A stretch of DNA of 64,000 nt from CAWDLX01 sp963753485 (GCA_963753485.1 CAVWCL010000003.1:62001-126000), one strand, 5' to 3'. Positions 41,319-51,025 are shown, counted from the first letter of the stretch. The notes: generated by a model from the sequence alone, not told the origin. Program-made: numbers and translations.

Positions 41319-42341
41319 TCAGGGCTGGATCAGCACCTTGAGATGCATCTCCGGCTGACGGAGCTCGGCGAAGGCTGTGTTGACCTCCGCCAGGGGGAAC
41401 ACACCCGTGACGAAACCGTCGACATCAACCTCGCCGGCGCAGATGGCGGCCAGCGCTTGGGCGAACTCCTCCGGCCGGTACGCGAACGCGAACGTCAGCG
41501 ACAGCTCCTTCTTGAAAGCGACCGACGGGACAAACGTGTCGGGCTGGTGGCAGACGCCGACGCAGACCATCCGGGCGTGCCCCGGCGCGGTCTCGACCAT
41601 GTGCTGGAGCATCCCCGGCGCACCCACACACTCGAAGATCACCGTGTTGCTGCGTCGGACATCCCGAGGCAGGGCCGGAGAGTAGGGCAGGTCCTGTCCG
41701 CCGAGCCGGAGCAACTGGTCGACCGGCGCCTCGACCCTGGGGTCGACGACCACGTCGGCGCCGAGCCGGACCGCGGCGGACCGTCGTGCCGGCGACGGAT
41801 CAGAGGCGACCACCGGTATGCCCGCCCGTTTGAGCGAGACGATTACCGTGCAACCGACCGGCCCACACCCGAGGACGAGCGCGACATCACCGGGCTGCAC
41901 GTCGGCCGCGGCGACCGCCCGCAGGCTGACCGCGATCGGCTCGACCAGGGCGGCGTGAATCGTCGGTACCTCCTTCGGGACGGGCAGGATCAGCCGCTCG
42001 TCGAGGAGCATCCGGTCGGAAAAGCCGCCCGGTACGTTGCTTGAGAGTCCGATCGTCTCAGTGGTGCCGCCCACGGCGAGCAGCGGCATCGACACGACCC
42101 GCGCCCCGACCGGTATCCGTTGCTCGGTCTGGGGTCCGTATCCGAGGACCTCGGCGCAGAACTCGTGCCCGATCATCACGACGTCGTCCTCGTCGCGCTG
42201 TTCCATAATTTCTGATAGATGTAGATCAATGCCGCAGACACCGCAGAGCAACGGTTTGGCCAAGACTTGACCTGGGCCGGGGATGGGGTCGTCGACGTCC
42301 TCGACGCTCACACCGGACCGGGTGGCGCAGACGGTTCGCAT
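41319..42341 (-). CDS. Zinc-type alcohol dehydrogenase (MDR superfamily)
   Basis: A 340-residue medium-chain dehydrogenase. Catalytic-zinc ligands are in LLCGVCGIDLHL (Cys) and MIGHEFCAEV (His/Glu near 60), and the nucleotide motif is VALVLGCGPVGCTV. The usual four-cysteine structural zinc loop (about residues 90-115) is missing, the region reading VSMPLLAVGGTTETIG. This marks the subgroup lacking the structural zinc. ATG at 42341 has GGGGTGA upstream. It is convergent with the ligase at 39646 (110-bp gap). Confidence 0.86.
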   Translation of the reverse strand: MRTVCATRSGVSVEDVDDPIPGPGQVLAKPLLCGVCGIDLHLSEIMEQRDEDDVVMIGHEFCAEVLGYGPQTEQRIPVGARVVSMPLLAVGGTTETIGLSSNVPGGFSDRMLLDERLILPVPKEVPTIHAALVEPIAVSLRAVAAADVQPGDVALVLGCGPVGCTVIVSLKRAGIPVVASDPSPARRSAAVRLGADVVVDPRVEAPVDQLLRLGGQDLPYSPALPRDVRRSNTVIFECVGAPGMLQHMVETAPGHARMVCVGVCHQPDTFVPSVAFKKELSLTFAFAYRPEEFAQALAAICAGEVDVDGFVTGVFPLAEVNTAFAELRQPEMHLKVLIQP

Positions 42342-42509
42342 GCGCGGTTCACCCCGCACCGACGGGCAACCGGCACAAAGCCGGCGCCATGATCGAATTT
42401 CTACAGGCTGTCATGCTAGCCCTCGGCCGGTCCTGTATCTACCCCAATCGAAGTCATGCCGGGTGAGGATCATCGTGGGTGTCAGCATTCGGTGTCAGGC
42501 CCCCACCGG

Positions 42510-42599
42510 TTCGTCGACCTTGAGACCGACGTCCTCGAAGGCGTCAGCGAAGTCGATCTGGTTTTCGATGTCATCGGCGGCGACATCGGGAAGCGGTCC
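42510..42599 (+). repeat. 90-bp duplicated fragment of the neighbouring oxidoreductase gene
   Basis: This segment matches 43281-43370, inside the oxidoreductase gene at 42705, with 7 mismatches in 90 bp (about 92 percent). It still reads FVDLETDVLE and VDLVFDVIGGDIG in one frame but has no start and stops soon after. It sits in the otherwise gene-free stretch 42342-42704, in direct orientation 771 bp upstream of its parent. It looks like the scar of a partial duplication or of recombination between two related genes. Confidence 0.85.
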
Positions 42600-42704
42600 A
42601 GATCGGCCGGCTGCGTCCTGTGGCCTTGCCATTAGATGTCGAACAGGCTTTCCATCCCTGTAACATTTTCACGAAAGGGGCAAATGACCGAGGAGGCAGT
42701 TCCG

Positions 42705-43622
42705 ATGAAAGCGATCGTGGTGACGGACCAGGCTGCGGGAACGGCCGGGATGACCCTGGTGGAGCGGCCCGAACCGCAGGCAGCGCTGAACGACGTCGTC
42801 GTTGAGGTTCATGCGTCGGGATTCGTCCCGACTGAGATGGCGTGGCCCTCGACCTGGACCGATCGCCTCGACCGTGACCGAACACCGTCGATTCCTGGGC
42901 ACGAGCTGGCTGGAGTGGTCACCGCCCTCGGCTATGGCACGACGGGCCTGTCTGTGGGACAGCGGGTGTTCGGCCTCACGGACTGGACTCGCGACGGCAC
43001 CCTGGCGGAGTATGTGGCCGTCGAGGCACGTAACCTCGCGCCGCTGCCCGGAGACGTCGAGTTCACGGTGGGCGCGAGCCTGCCGATCTCGGGACTGACC
43101 GCGTGGCAGGGACTGTTTGAGCACGGCCGCCTTCAGGCGGGGCAGAGCGTCCTCGTGCACGGCGCGGCCGGCGCGGTCGGGTCGATGGTGACGCAACTTG
43201 CACGAGAGGCCGGCGCTCATATCATCGGCACCGGACGCGCCGCCGACCGAAAGACGGTGCTCGACTTCGGCGGGCAGGAGTTCGTCGACCTTGAGACCGA
43301 CGTCCTGGAAGACGTCGGCGGAGTCGATCTGGTTTTCGATGTTATCGGCGGGGACATCGGGAGGCGGTCCGCAGGCGTGATTCGAGCCGGAGGAACGCTG
43401 GTGTCCATCGTGGGGCCGCCGGAGGCCCGGCCCGTGAACGGCCTGGCGGTCGACTTCGTTGTCGAGTCCGATCGTGCCCAACTGGGTGAGATCATCCGGC
43501 GGGTACGGGACGGACGACTGCGGACGAACATCGGCAACGTCGCGACCCTCGACGATGCGGTCGTGGCCCTCAACCCGATTGAGCGACGCAAGGGGAAGAC
43601 GATCATCTGCGTTCGGCCGTGA
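42705..43622 (+). CDS. NAD(P)-dependent quinone-oxidoreductase-like MDR protein
   Basis: A 305-residue zinc-free MDR enzyme. The N-terminal GroES domain is followed by GLTAWQGLFEHG, the cofactor motif VLVHGAAGAVGSMVTQ (about 148-163), DLVFDVIGGD and a C-terminal TIICVRP. ATG at 42705 (MKAIVVTDQAAG) is preferred because GAGGAGG lies 8-9 nt upstream and family members start there; in-frame ATG codons at 42684 and 42636 are less likely. Substrates are likely enones or quinones. Confidence 0.87.
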   Translation: MKAIVVTDQAAGTAGMTLVERPEPQAALNDVVVEVHASGFVPTEMAWPSTWTDRLDRDRTPSIPGHELAGVVTALGYGTTGLSVGQRVFGLTDWTRDGTLAEYVAVEARNLAPLPGDVEFTVGASLPISGLTAWQGLFEHGRLQAGQSVLVHGAAGAVGSMVTQLAREAGAHIIGTGRAADRKTVLDFGGQEFVDLETDVLEDVGGVDLVFDVIGGDIGRRSAGVIRAGGTLVSIVGPPEARPVNGLAVDFVVESDRAQLGEIIRRVRDGRLRTNIGNVATLDDAVVALNPIERRKGKTIICVRP

Positions 43623-43856
43623 GGACTCGGGGGAGCCATCGTCGGCGGCAGGTCGACACAACCAGGTTGGCATTCCCCGAGCACCTGGTGGAGATCAAGT
43701 TCGTCGCCAGGAGCTCCCCTGGGACGAGGTCATCAGTTGGAACCAACCAGACTCGCCGCCGAGCTGGCGCAACGCGCGTGGTCCTGCCGATGACCAGAAG
43801 TCGTCGGTGGTGCAACTCGGTTGCGGGCGCCATCACTCAACGGGGAGGGTTTGCCG
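43623..43856. other. Intergenic stretch with a possible RidA-like scrap
   Basis: No intact gene. One plus-strand frame near 43648-43713 reads VDTTRLAFPEHLVEIKFVA, which resembles the C-terminal strand-helix of RidA proteins but has no context. The end of the region holds the strong GGGGAGGG ribosome site of the next gene. Confidence 0.3.
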
Positions 43857-44660
43857 GTGACAGACCGAGCCATCGCCCTACAGATCCCACCCGGTCTCTC
43901 CCCGGAGCGACGTAACCTGCTCATCGACGTGGCCCGCCGAAACGACGCGGATCACGGAGAGAATCTCCTGGGATTGGTCCTATCGGGCTCGGCGGGCAGG
44001 GGCGTCGCGACCGACTGGTCCGATCTCGATGTGTTCGTCGTCCTGACCGACACCGGGATGCCCGGACGCGCCACGCGCCACTCCGCAACGGTCGATGAGA
44101 TCCCAGTGACGATCTCCAACTTGGAGCGGGTGCCGGCATTCGGAACCAAAGGTTGGTGGTTTCGGTGGTCCTTCGCGTGGGCACCCGTGCTGCTCGACCG
44201 AACAGAAGGGAGGTTGCAATCCGCGCTTCGCCGGCAGGCGACGGTTACGACCGACGAGGCGGAGTCGATTCTCGTCGAGCACGACCGACTCGACGGTTGG
44301 CTCAATTACGTCTATCGGGCGCTCAAGAACGACCGCGATGGACGCGCGCTTGAGCGCCGTCTGGACGCCGCCGAATCGATGCCTTGGCTACTGGATGTCA
44401 TTTTCACGCTGGCGGGACGGGTACGTCCCTACCACAAGTACCTTCCATGGGAACTCCGCCAGCATCCGCTGAACAACTGGCGCGCCGATGAACTGCTGGC
44501 CTTGCTGACCGCAACACTCGACGGCGACCCGTCAGCTCTTCGTGCGACGTTCGCCCGGGTCGAAACGCTGTGTGCCGCGTTCGATGGCGGGCGCCCTGGA
44601 CCGGCCCTCACCCCGATCATCGACGACTGGGGCGATGAGTTGCAGTTGCTGAGGCGCTGA
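43857..44660 (+). CDS. Nucleotidyltransferase-domain protein
   Basis: A 267-residue protein with the polymerase-beta-type motif LVLSGSAGRG followed by TDWSDLDVFVVL (about residues 40-65; GS and DxD metal ligands). The all-helical C-terminal domain (YVYRALKNDRDGRALERRLD, HKYLPWELRQHPLNNW) is like that of aminoglycoside nucleotidyltransferases and DUF4037-type proteins. GTG at 43857 has GGGGAGGG about 7 nt upstream. An antibiotic or small molecule is a plausible substrate, but none is shown. Confidence 0.78.
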   Translation: MTDRAIALQIPPGLSPERRNLLIDVARRNDADHGENLLGLVLSGSAGRGVATDWSDLDVFVVLTDTGMPGRATRHSATVDEIPVTISNLERVPAFGTKGWWFRWSFAWAPVLLDRTEGRLQSALRRQATVTTDEAESILVEHDRLDGWLNYVYRALKNDRDGRALERRLDAAESMPWLLDVIFTLAGRVRPYHKYLPWELRQHPLNNWRADELLALLTATLDGDPSALRATFARVETLCAAFDGGRPGPALTPIIDDWGDELQLLRR

Positions 44661-44754
44661 AAGACTGTCCGCGCATCGCGCGATGAGCGGCGTCCACTGT
44701 CGGCGGGCGTCTGGGCCGGCGTTGCGGCCTGGTGCCGCTGCGTATCCTCGGGAC

Positions 44755-47113
44755 ATGAGTGCTGGTGCCGCGCACCAGAGCACATGGGGTGGCCGGTCAG
44801 GTGGGGCCAGGGCGCCCGGGCGCTTGCCGGTTCCGGGCGGCTTGCTGATCGGACGGTCAGGCGAGCTGACCGCTCTGCAGGGGTATCTGGATGATTCGGC
44901 GGGTCTCGTCACGCTGACCGGACCGCCGGGCATCGGCAAGACCCGACTGGGCATTGCCGCGGCGGCCCGGTGGGCCAGCGAGCGGCGGCGGGCGGGTGGC
45001 CTTCGTCGAGTTGGCCGAACTGCGCGATCCGGACTCGGTGCTCGCCGCGATGGCCGGCGCGTTGGGCGTTGACCGGCCCGATCCGCATTTCGCCGTCGAT
45101 CAGGCGGCGGAGCTCGCAGCCGACGGGCCGGTACTGGTCCTCGTGGACAATTTCGAGCACGTATTGCCGGCGGCCGCGCAGGTGGGGCAGCTGTTGGTGG
45201 CCTGCCCGGACTTGCGGGTACTCGTCACCAGCCGGGAACGGTTGCGGCTGGCGGGCGAGCGCGAGTTTCCGGTACCGCCGCTGGCGATTCCGTCTCCGGG
45301 CGACGCCGCAGATCTCGACACCGTCGCCGCCAACCCGTGCGTCGCGCTGCTGCTGGACCGGGCCCGACGGGTACGCCCGCAGCTGGCCTTGACCGCGCAG
45401 AACGCGGCGGCCGTGATCGACGCATGCGTACGCCTGGACGGCATCCCGCTGGCAGTGGAGCTGGCCGCGGCGCGTCTGAAGGCGTTGAGTCCCAGCGAGC
45501 TGGTATCCCGGCTGGGTGGCCGGATGTGGCTGCTGCAGAGCCAGGACCGGGACCGGCCTACCCGCCATCGCGCCCTGGGGGCGGCCATCGCCTGGAGCTA
45601 CGACCTGCTGAGCCCGGCCGAGCGGACGCTCTTCGACCGGCTGTCGGTGTTCGCCGGCAGTTGGACCATCGACGATGTGGCCGGGGTGTGCCAGCTTGCG
45701 GAAGATGAAGTGCTGGTGCTCGTCGAGTCGCTATTGGACAAGAGCCTGATCGACCGGGTCGGGGGAGAGGACACCGCCCGGTTTCGGATGCTGGAGAGCC
45801 TTCGCGAGTACGCGGCGCTGAAGCTGTCCGAGAGCGGCTCGGCAGCGGCGGCGGTGGCGGCTCACGTGGCGTACTACGCCGACGTTGCGGAACGGTTCGA
45901 GGCGACGTTCGGACTGCCGGCCGAACGCGAGTCCTGGGTGGGTCTCGGCCACCATCAGGCGAATCTGCGCGTCGCTCTTGACGAAGCGCTGTCCGGACGC
46001 GCGACCGGTCAGGCGCACTGGTTGGCCGCGGCCCTGGGTTGGTTCTGCTATACCCGTGGCGCGTTCGCCGACGGTCAGCAGATGCTCGACCGGGCAATGG
46101 CCGTGGCCGATCCGGACGGTACCGGCGAGGATTACCCGGCCGTACAGCTCGTCGCCGGAATTCTGGCCTGGGGCGGCGATGAGCTCGACCGCGCCAGGTC
46201 ACTGCTGGGGCGCGCACTCGACCGTGTCGCCAAGGCCGATGATCTGCGCCGGGCCACGATCGCGTCGGCGTTCCTGGGGCACGTGGCCCGCGCCGGCGGG
46301 CGGTACGCGGAGGCGGCGCGCTGGCACCAGCGGGCCGAGCTCGGGTTCCGGCAACTGGACAACCCGCAGGGCTCGGCCTGGGTCCGATACGACATGGGTC
46401 TGCTCGCCCGGGATCGCGGCGATCTCGGGTCGGCCGAGCTGTGGTTACGGGAGAGCCTGCGCCAGTTCCGCGATCTGGATTATCCATGGGCCGTGGCATC
46501 TGCGGCGTGGGCGCTCGCCGTGGTGCTGTGCACTCCGAGCGAGCTCGACGAGGCCGTGGGCCCGCTCGGTGAGGCGCTCACACTCTACCGCGATCTTCAT
46601 GACCAGCGCGGTGTCGTGCAGTGCTTGGAGGCGCTGGCGTATGTGGCGTGTGAGCGGGCCGCGCACAGCACCGCCGGCCGCCTGCTGGGATACGCGGCTG
46701 CGCAGCGCAGCCGTCTCGCGGCACCGTTGGCGGCAGCAGAGCGCAAGCGCGTGGCCGCCGTCGAGCAGGCCCTGATCCGGGCGCTCGGGCCAGCTGCGGC
46801 GGAACGAGTTCGGCAGGACGGGCGGCACCTGCCGGCCGGCGACGCCTACGAGCTGGGCCGTTCGGTCGTCAGCGGTCTGGTGCCGGCCGGGCCAGCCCAG
46901 CCACCGTCCACTGTGCTCACCCGGCGGGAGCGGCAGGTGGTGGCGCTGGTGGCGGCTGGGCGTACCAATCGGCAGATCGGTACCGCGCTGGGGATCGCCG
47001 AGAAGACGGCCGAGGTCCACATCCACCATGTGATGACCAAGCTGGACGCTCGCAACCGGGCCGAGGTGGCCGCGTGGGCGGTACGCCAGGGCCTGCGGGA
47101 CCCGTCCGGATGA
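44755..47113 (+). pseudogene. LuxR-family ATPase regulator with a frameshift after the P-loop
   Basis: The ATG at 44755 opens a frame with LIGRSGELTALQGYLDD and the Walker A site TLTGPPGIGKTRLG. Homology then jumps frame near 44985-45000, in CGGCGGCGGGCGGG, to RVAFVELAELRDPDSV. It runs on through VLVLVDNFEHVLPAA, the NB-ARC-like helical region and TPR repeats to the C-terminal LuxR HTH (LTRRERQVVALVAAGRTNRQ, IGTALGIAEKTAEVHIHHVM). One-base correction would give a normal AfsR/MalT-like protein of about 785 residues. Either a true mutation or a sequencing error in the GC run. It precedes the DUF1326/DUF2182 pair. Confidence 0.75.
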
Positions 47114-47241
47114 GGCCGAGGTGGCCGCGTATCCAGCCGGCCCCGGATAGGGGATTTCCCCAATATCGCGGCCTGGCTCCGCGCCGGTAGACACGGGGTA
47201 ACCGGCCAGAGTATGCCGGCTCCCGAAGGGACTGCCTTGCC

Positions 47242-47871
47242 ATGACAACAGCGACGCAGCACGGCACCTCGTACGAGGTGGAGGGTCGGCTACTCGAGGT
47301 GTGCAATTGCAACGCCATCTGCCCCTGCTGGGTGGGGCTCGACCCCGACCTCGGCACGTGCGACTCGATTCTGGCGTGGGCGGTCGACCGCGGCACGGTG
47401 CAGGGCGTCGATGTCTCCGACCGCGTCGTGGGCCTGTCCGTGCACATTCCCGGCAACGTGCTGGCTGGCAACTGGAAAGCCGTCGTGTACGTCGATGACC
47501 GTTGTTCGGAGCAACAGCAGGAGGCTCTGCTCAACGTCTTCACCGGAAAGCTCGGTGGTGCGATCGCCGACCTCGCCGGCTTGATCGGCGAAGTGATCGC
47601 GGTGGAGCGCGTACCCATCACCTGCACCGTTCAGGAAGGACAGGGCGTACTGACGTTCGGCACCATCGCCGAGGCGCGGCTGAGCGGGTTCAAGGGCGCG
47701 ACCGGTGCGGCGACCACCCTGCTCGACTCGGTGTTCAGTACCATCCCGGGCGCGCCGGCGTACCCCGGCACCGCCAGCCTGTTCCGCCGTACGGAGTCGC
47801 ACCACGGCCTGGCCGACGTGGAGGTCTCCGGGCGCAACGCGGTGCAGGGCTCGTTCCGGTTCGCGGCCTGA
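47242..47871 (+). CDS. DUF1326 domain protein
   Basis: A 209-residue soluble protein of PF07040. The signature is at the start: YEVEGRLLEVCNCNAICPCW (four cysteines in C-x-C-x4-C-x-C arrangement), followed by GTCDSILAWAVDRG. Cysteine-rich motifs suggest metal binding, which is not proven. DUF1326 proteins are regularly encoded beside DUF2182 membrane proteins, as here (2-bp gap). ATG at 47242 is used. Confidence 0.88.
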   Translation: MTTATQHGTSYEVEGRLLEVCNCNAICPCWVGLDPDLGTCDSILAWAVDRGTVQGVDVSDRVVGLSVHIPGNVLAGNWKAVVYVDDRCSEQQQEALLNVFTGKLGGAIADLAGLIGEVIAVERVPITCTVQEGQGVLTFGTIAEARLSGFKGATGAATTLLDSVFSTIPGAPAYPGTASLFRRTESHHGLADVEVSGRNAVQGSFRFAA

Positions 47872-47872
47872 C

Positions 47873-48652
47873 GTGTCCGTTTCGGCCGAGTCGACCCTGG
47901 CACGCGACCCGGCACCCATGCTGTGGGCGGTGGCCACGCTGTGCTGGACCGCGACCACCGTCCTCGCGGTCAGCGGTGGCCACGAGGGGCATCACCATGA
48001 TGCGGGATCGGTACCGTGGTGGCCGGCTCAGATCGGGACGTACACGGTGACCTGGGTGGTCATGGTGGGCGCCATGATGCTGCCGACGACCGTACCGATG
48101 GCCAGGCTGGTCGCGTCGGTCACGGCGCGCATCGTCGATCCGGCGCCGGTACTGTCCGCGCTCTACGCCTCGTACTTCGCGGTCTGGTCTGCCTTCGGGT
48201 TGGTCGCGTTCGTCGGCGACCTCGGCGTGGGTCTGGCCACGAACCGTTGGTCCTGGTTGGCTGAACATCCCGGACTGCCGCTCGCCGCCACCCTCGCGCT
48301 GGCCGGCGGTTTCCAGTTCAGCCGGCTCAAGGACCGCTGCCTGACCGCGTGCCGTGACCCGATGAGCATGCTGTGGCGCCACTACCGGCGCGGGTTGGCC
48401 GGTGCGTGGCGGCTCGGCACCCGGCACGCGCTCAGCTGCCTGGGCTGCTGCTGGGCGCTGATGCTCCTGCTGTTCAGCGTGGGGGTTGCGAGCATTGTCT
48501 GGATGCTCGCGCTCACCGCGGTCATGGTGGTGGAGAAGACCACCCGTTGGGGTGCGAGAATGAGTGCACCGGTGGGCGTTGGTCTGCTCGCGGCGGCCGG
48601 ACTGGTCGCGCTGGGCACCTTCGGCATCGGGCCGGTCACCGGCCTGGCCTGA
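47873..48652 (+). CDS. DUF2182 predicted metal-binding integral membrane protein
   Basis: A 259-residue membrane protein of PF09948 with about six spans. Diagnostic motifs are VVMVGAMMLPTTVPM, SRLKDRCLTACRDPMSML and HALSCLGCCWALMLLLF; the N-terminus has a His cluster (GGHEGHHHDAG). The GTG start is 2 bp after the DUF1326 stop, so they form an operon, probably handling a metal at the membrane. The regulator gene just upstream is frameshifted. Confidence 0.88.
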   Translation: MSVSAESTLARDPAPMLWAVATLCWTATTVLAVSGGHEGHHHDAGSVPWWPAQIGTYTVTWVVMVGAMMLPTTVPMARLVASVTARIVDPAPVLSALYASYFAVWSAFGLVAFVGDLGVGLATNRWSWLAEHPGLPLAATLALAGGFQFSRLKDRCLTACRDPMSMLWRHYRRGLAGAWRLGTRHALSCLGCCWALMLLLFSVGVASIVWMLALTAVMVVEKTTRWGARMSAPVGVGLLAAAGLVALGTFGIGPVTGLA

Positions 48653-48717
48653 GACGGAAGTGCCAAGCCGTACGGCGACGTAACCACCCCGCCCCGCGCG
48701 CGGTCGACGAAAGCCCG

Positions 48718-49512
48718 TCAGTGGTGTTGGCCCTGGCGGCCGAGGGTCTCCACGGGAGTTGCGCCGGGGCGGGTCCATTGCGGCACCGGCCGGCTGGTCG
48801 GGCCCCAGGCGGCGACGCCGTCGGCGTCCGTGCGCCAGTACCAGCAGATCGGCGCGCCATGACCGCCGACCGGCGCGTCGGTCTGAGGGGCCTCTGGCCA
48901 GCCCTCGGGGTTGTCCTCCCACGCCTCGCGGCGGCCGTAGGGCGTCATGTCGAGCAGGCCGAGGGATCCGTTGATCGGCTCGTTACCACGGCCCGTCGTG
49001 GAGTAGGTGAGAAATGCGCGGTCGCGCTCGCGCAGGAAGCAGGCGATGTAACCCATGCTGCCGCCGACCGGTGGCGCCACATCGCGCACCGAGTACCAGG
49101 GCTGGGTGTAGCCCATGAACTCTACGTACGCAGCCACTTCGTCCCACCGGCCCGAGGTCAGGATGGCGAACGAGACGCCGCGGGCGTTGAGGTAGACGGC
49201 GTCCTTCAGGTGCCAGGCCGTGGTCGTGCAGCCCTCGCACTGCCCTTGGTGCGGCGCGCCGTCGTACCACATGTGCTGGTAGACCACGAGCTCGTCGCGG
49301 CCCTGAAAGAGGTCCAGGAACGGGACCGGGCCGGCGGAACCGACGACCTCAACCGTCGCGTCGAACCCCACCATCGGCAGCCGTCGGCGGGCCGCGGCGA
49401 TGGCGTCGCCCTCGCGGGTGTGGGCCTTCTCGCGGACCAGAAGCTCGTCCCGGGCGGCCTGCCAGGTGGCCAGGTCGACAACGGGCGGGCGGCCGGGCAG
49501 TGTCCTCGTCAT
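48718..49512 (-). CDS. DUF899 family thioredoxin-fold protein
   Basis: A 264-residue protein of PF05988. Signature segments are ARDELLVREKAHTREGDAIA, RRRLPMVGF, VYQHMWYDGAPHQGQCEGCT and FAILTSGRWDEVAAY. The CEGCT replaces the CxxC of thioredoxins. Members of this family are annotated as thioredoxin-like, with no proven substrate. ATG at 49512 has GGAGGAGACC. It is divergent from the gene at 49683. Confidence 0.88.
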   Translation of the reverse strand: MTRTLPGRPPVVDLATWQAARDELLVREKAHTREGDAIAAARRRLPMVGFDATVEVVGSAGPVPFLDLFQGRDELVVYQHMWYDGAPHQGQCEGCTTTAWHLKDAVYLNARGVSFAILTSGRWDEVAAYVEFMGYTQPWYSVRDVAPPVGGSMGYIACFLRERDRAFLTYSTTGRGNEPINGSLGLLDMTPYGRREAWEDNPEGWPEAPQTDAPVGGHGAPICWYWRTDADGVAAWGPTSRPVPQWTRPGATPVETLGRQGQHH

Positions 49513-49682
49513 GGTCTCCTCCGTGGTGTCGGGTGGCGGCCAGCGGCGTAGGCCGTCCTATTACCCCAAAATAGATGCGCGACCCGGCCGAAAAAGCGCG
49601 GGGCCGGGCGCCCGATCGCCGCGCGCCCGGCGCGAGAGATACTCGGCTGAGGACGCCGGCCGACCAGGAACCGAGGACAGTC

Positions 49683-50435
49683 ATGATCGACGACCGGACG
49701 AAGCACGGCCGCCAGCTGCGGCGCCTGCGGGCGGCCGCTCGGCGGTGGAGTGTCCTGGCCGGCACACTCGTCGGGGCTGCGGCTATCCTCACCCCGTACG
49801 AAGGACTCAGCGTGGGCGACGCCGGCTGGACCGCGGCGGCCGGTGGCTCGGCGGTCCTGGCCGCTTGGCGCTGGGCGGACTACCGGGCGTTCGTCGCGCG
49901 GCCCGTGCCGACGGCCGATACGAACCGGGTCTCCGCTCGGGTCGAGGCGTTCCTGGGCGGCGTGCCCTGGGGACGGGAGCTCTTCTCGGGCCTTCGCCGC
50001 CACGTCGAGCGAGGCCCGCTGCGTGGCTGCGCCGTTGCGCCCGGCTGGGCCCGGCTCGACCGGGCCGCCGCCATCCTCGCCAACCTCACGCCGCCCCCGA
50101 GCAGCCCCGCTGAGACCGCCATGCTTGAGGCCGTCGCGGCCGAACGGGGCCTACGGCAACTGGCCAAGCGGGCGGCCGGACTCGAGCGGGGACGTTCATA
50201 TGTCGGGCAACACGAGTCCTTCGACCGTTCACTCACCGCGCTGGTCTCGCAATTCGAGCAGGGCGTGCAGGCATACGAGGATCTGGTTGGTGCCGCGGTG
50301 GCCTGCGCCGTTGAGGAGGGCCGCACGACCACGGACCACCATTCGCTGAGCCGCCTGACCGAGGCCGCCGATCTCCTGCGCGGCATCGCCCAGGGGTTCG
50401 CCGAACTGCGCCCGGATGACCGCCTGGCGGCGTGA
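49683..50435 (+). CDS. PspM-like membrane-associated protein
   Basis: A 250-residue protein. A basic N-terminus (HGRQLRRLRAAARRWSV) leads into two spans (LAGTLVGAAAILTPY and AGWTAAAGGSAVLAAWRWAD), followed by a helical cytoplasmic domain with RLDRAAAILANLTPPPSS and FDRSLTALVSQFEQGVQAYE. This matches my memory of actinobacterial PspM, the membrane partner of PspA in envelope stress, but pspA is not adjacent in this window. ATG at 49683 follows GAGGACA. The assignment is by resemblance only. Confidence 0.55.
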   Translation: MIDDRTKHGRQLRRLRAAARRWSVLAGTLVGAAAILTPYEGLSVGDAGWTAAAGGSAVLAAWRWADYRAFVARPVPTADTNRVSARVEAFLGGVPWGRELFSGLRRHVERGPLRGCAVAPGWARLDRAAAILANLTPPPSSPAETAMLEAVAAERGLRQLAKRAAGLERGRSYVGQHESFDRSLTALVSQFEQGVQAYEDLVGAAVACAVEEGRTTTDHHSLSRLTEAADLLRGIAQGFAELRPDDRLAA

Positions 50436-50513
50436 CCGCCGGCCGAGCGGTCCACCCGACGGGGACAACGGGCGCCTGGAATGCCGAGAACAATCACGCC
50501 TTAGGCTCGCGGG

Positions 50514-50856
50514 GTGACGCGGCCGGAGGACGGAGGATGGCGGGACTGGCACGAGTGGTACCGGAGGGGCTACTGGTCGAGATCGACCCGGAGCTGGCGG
50601 AGCGTGGCCGGGCCGCGCTGTGGTCGGGCCTTGACTACCTGGTCGGCGACGCTGCCCGCACCGACAACTACCGCGGTGCGGTGCCGGCCGATCTGGTGCT
50701 TGCCTGCGGGATCTTCGGCAACATCAGCGACGACGACATCGCCGCGACCGTCCGGGCCATGCCCACATTCCTGGCCGCCGGCGGAACCGTGACCGGCTCA
50801 CCACCACACCGCGGCCGCTGCCCGAGAGCGAGCATCTGTTCACGTTCGTGCGCTGA
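50514..50856 (+). pseudogene. SAM-methyltransferase gene with two internal deletions
   Basis: The GTG at 50514 starts MTRPEDGGWRDWHEWY, a typical N-terminus. Homology then jumps to another frame at VEIDPELAERGRAAL, with the SAM-binding glycine motif missing, and proceeds through ADLVLACGIFGNISDDDI. It breaks again after LAAGGTV and resumes as RPLPESEHLFTFVR with TGA at 50854-50856, the normal family C-terminus. Start, middle and end of one gene thus survive without the connecting parts. Confidence 0.6.
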
Positions 50857-51025
50857 CTATGAGCCGAGGTATTTGAGTACGGCCAGTGACCGGCGGCGGC
50901 GCCCATGGCGACTGCGCCGCCGTGATGCCTGAGCCGGCCACGCGCGTACCCGCGCACATCTGGCCCGAGCGATGGGCGTCGTTAATGGTTTGTCGGCTGC
51001 CAGACGCTCCGACGATGATGCGGCC

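Noticed and set aside
35660..44660. Defence island made of two nucleotidyltransferase genes and a metalloprotease
   Set aside because: The genes are scattered among ordinary metabolic enzymes, in mixed orientation, with no helicase, nuclease or sensor partner.
44970..45010. Programmed frameshift in the LuxR regulator gene
   Set aside because: The CGG/GGC run is not a recognised slippery heptamer, the change is in the +1 direction, and no such event is known for this family.
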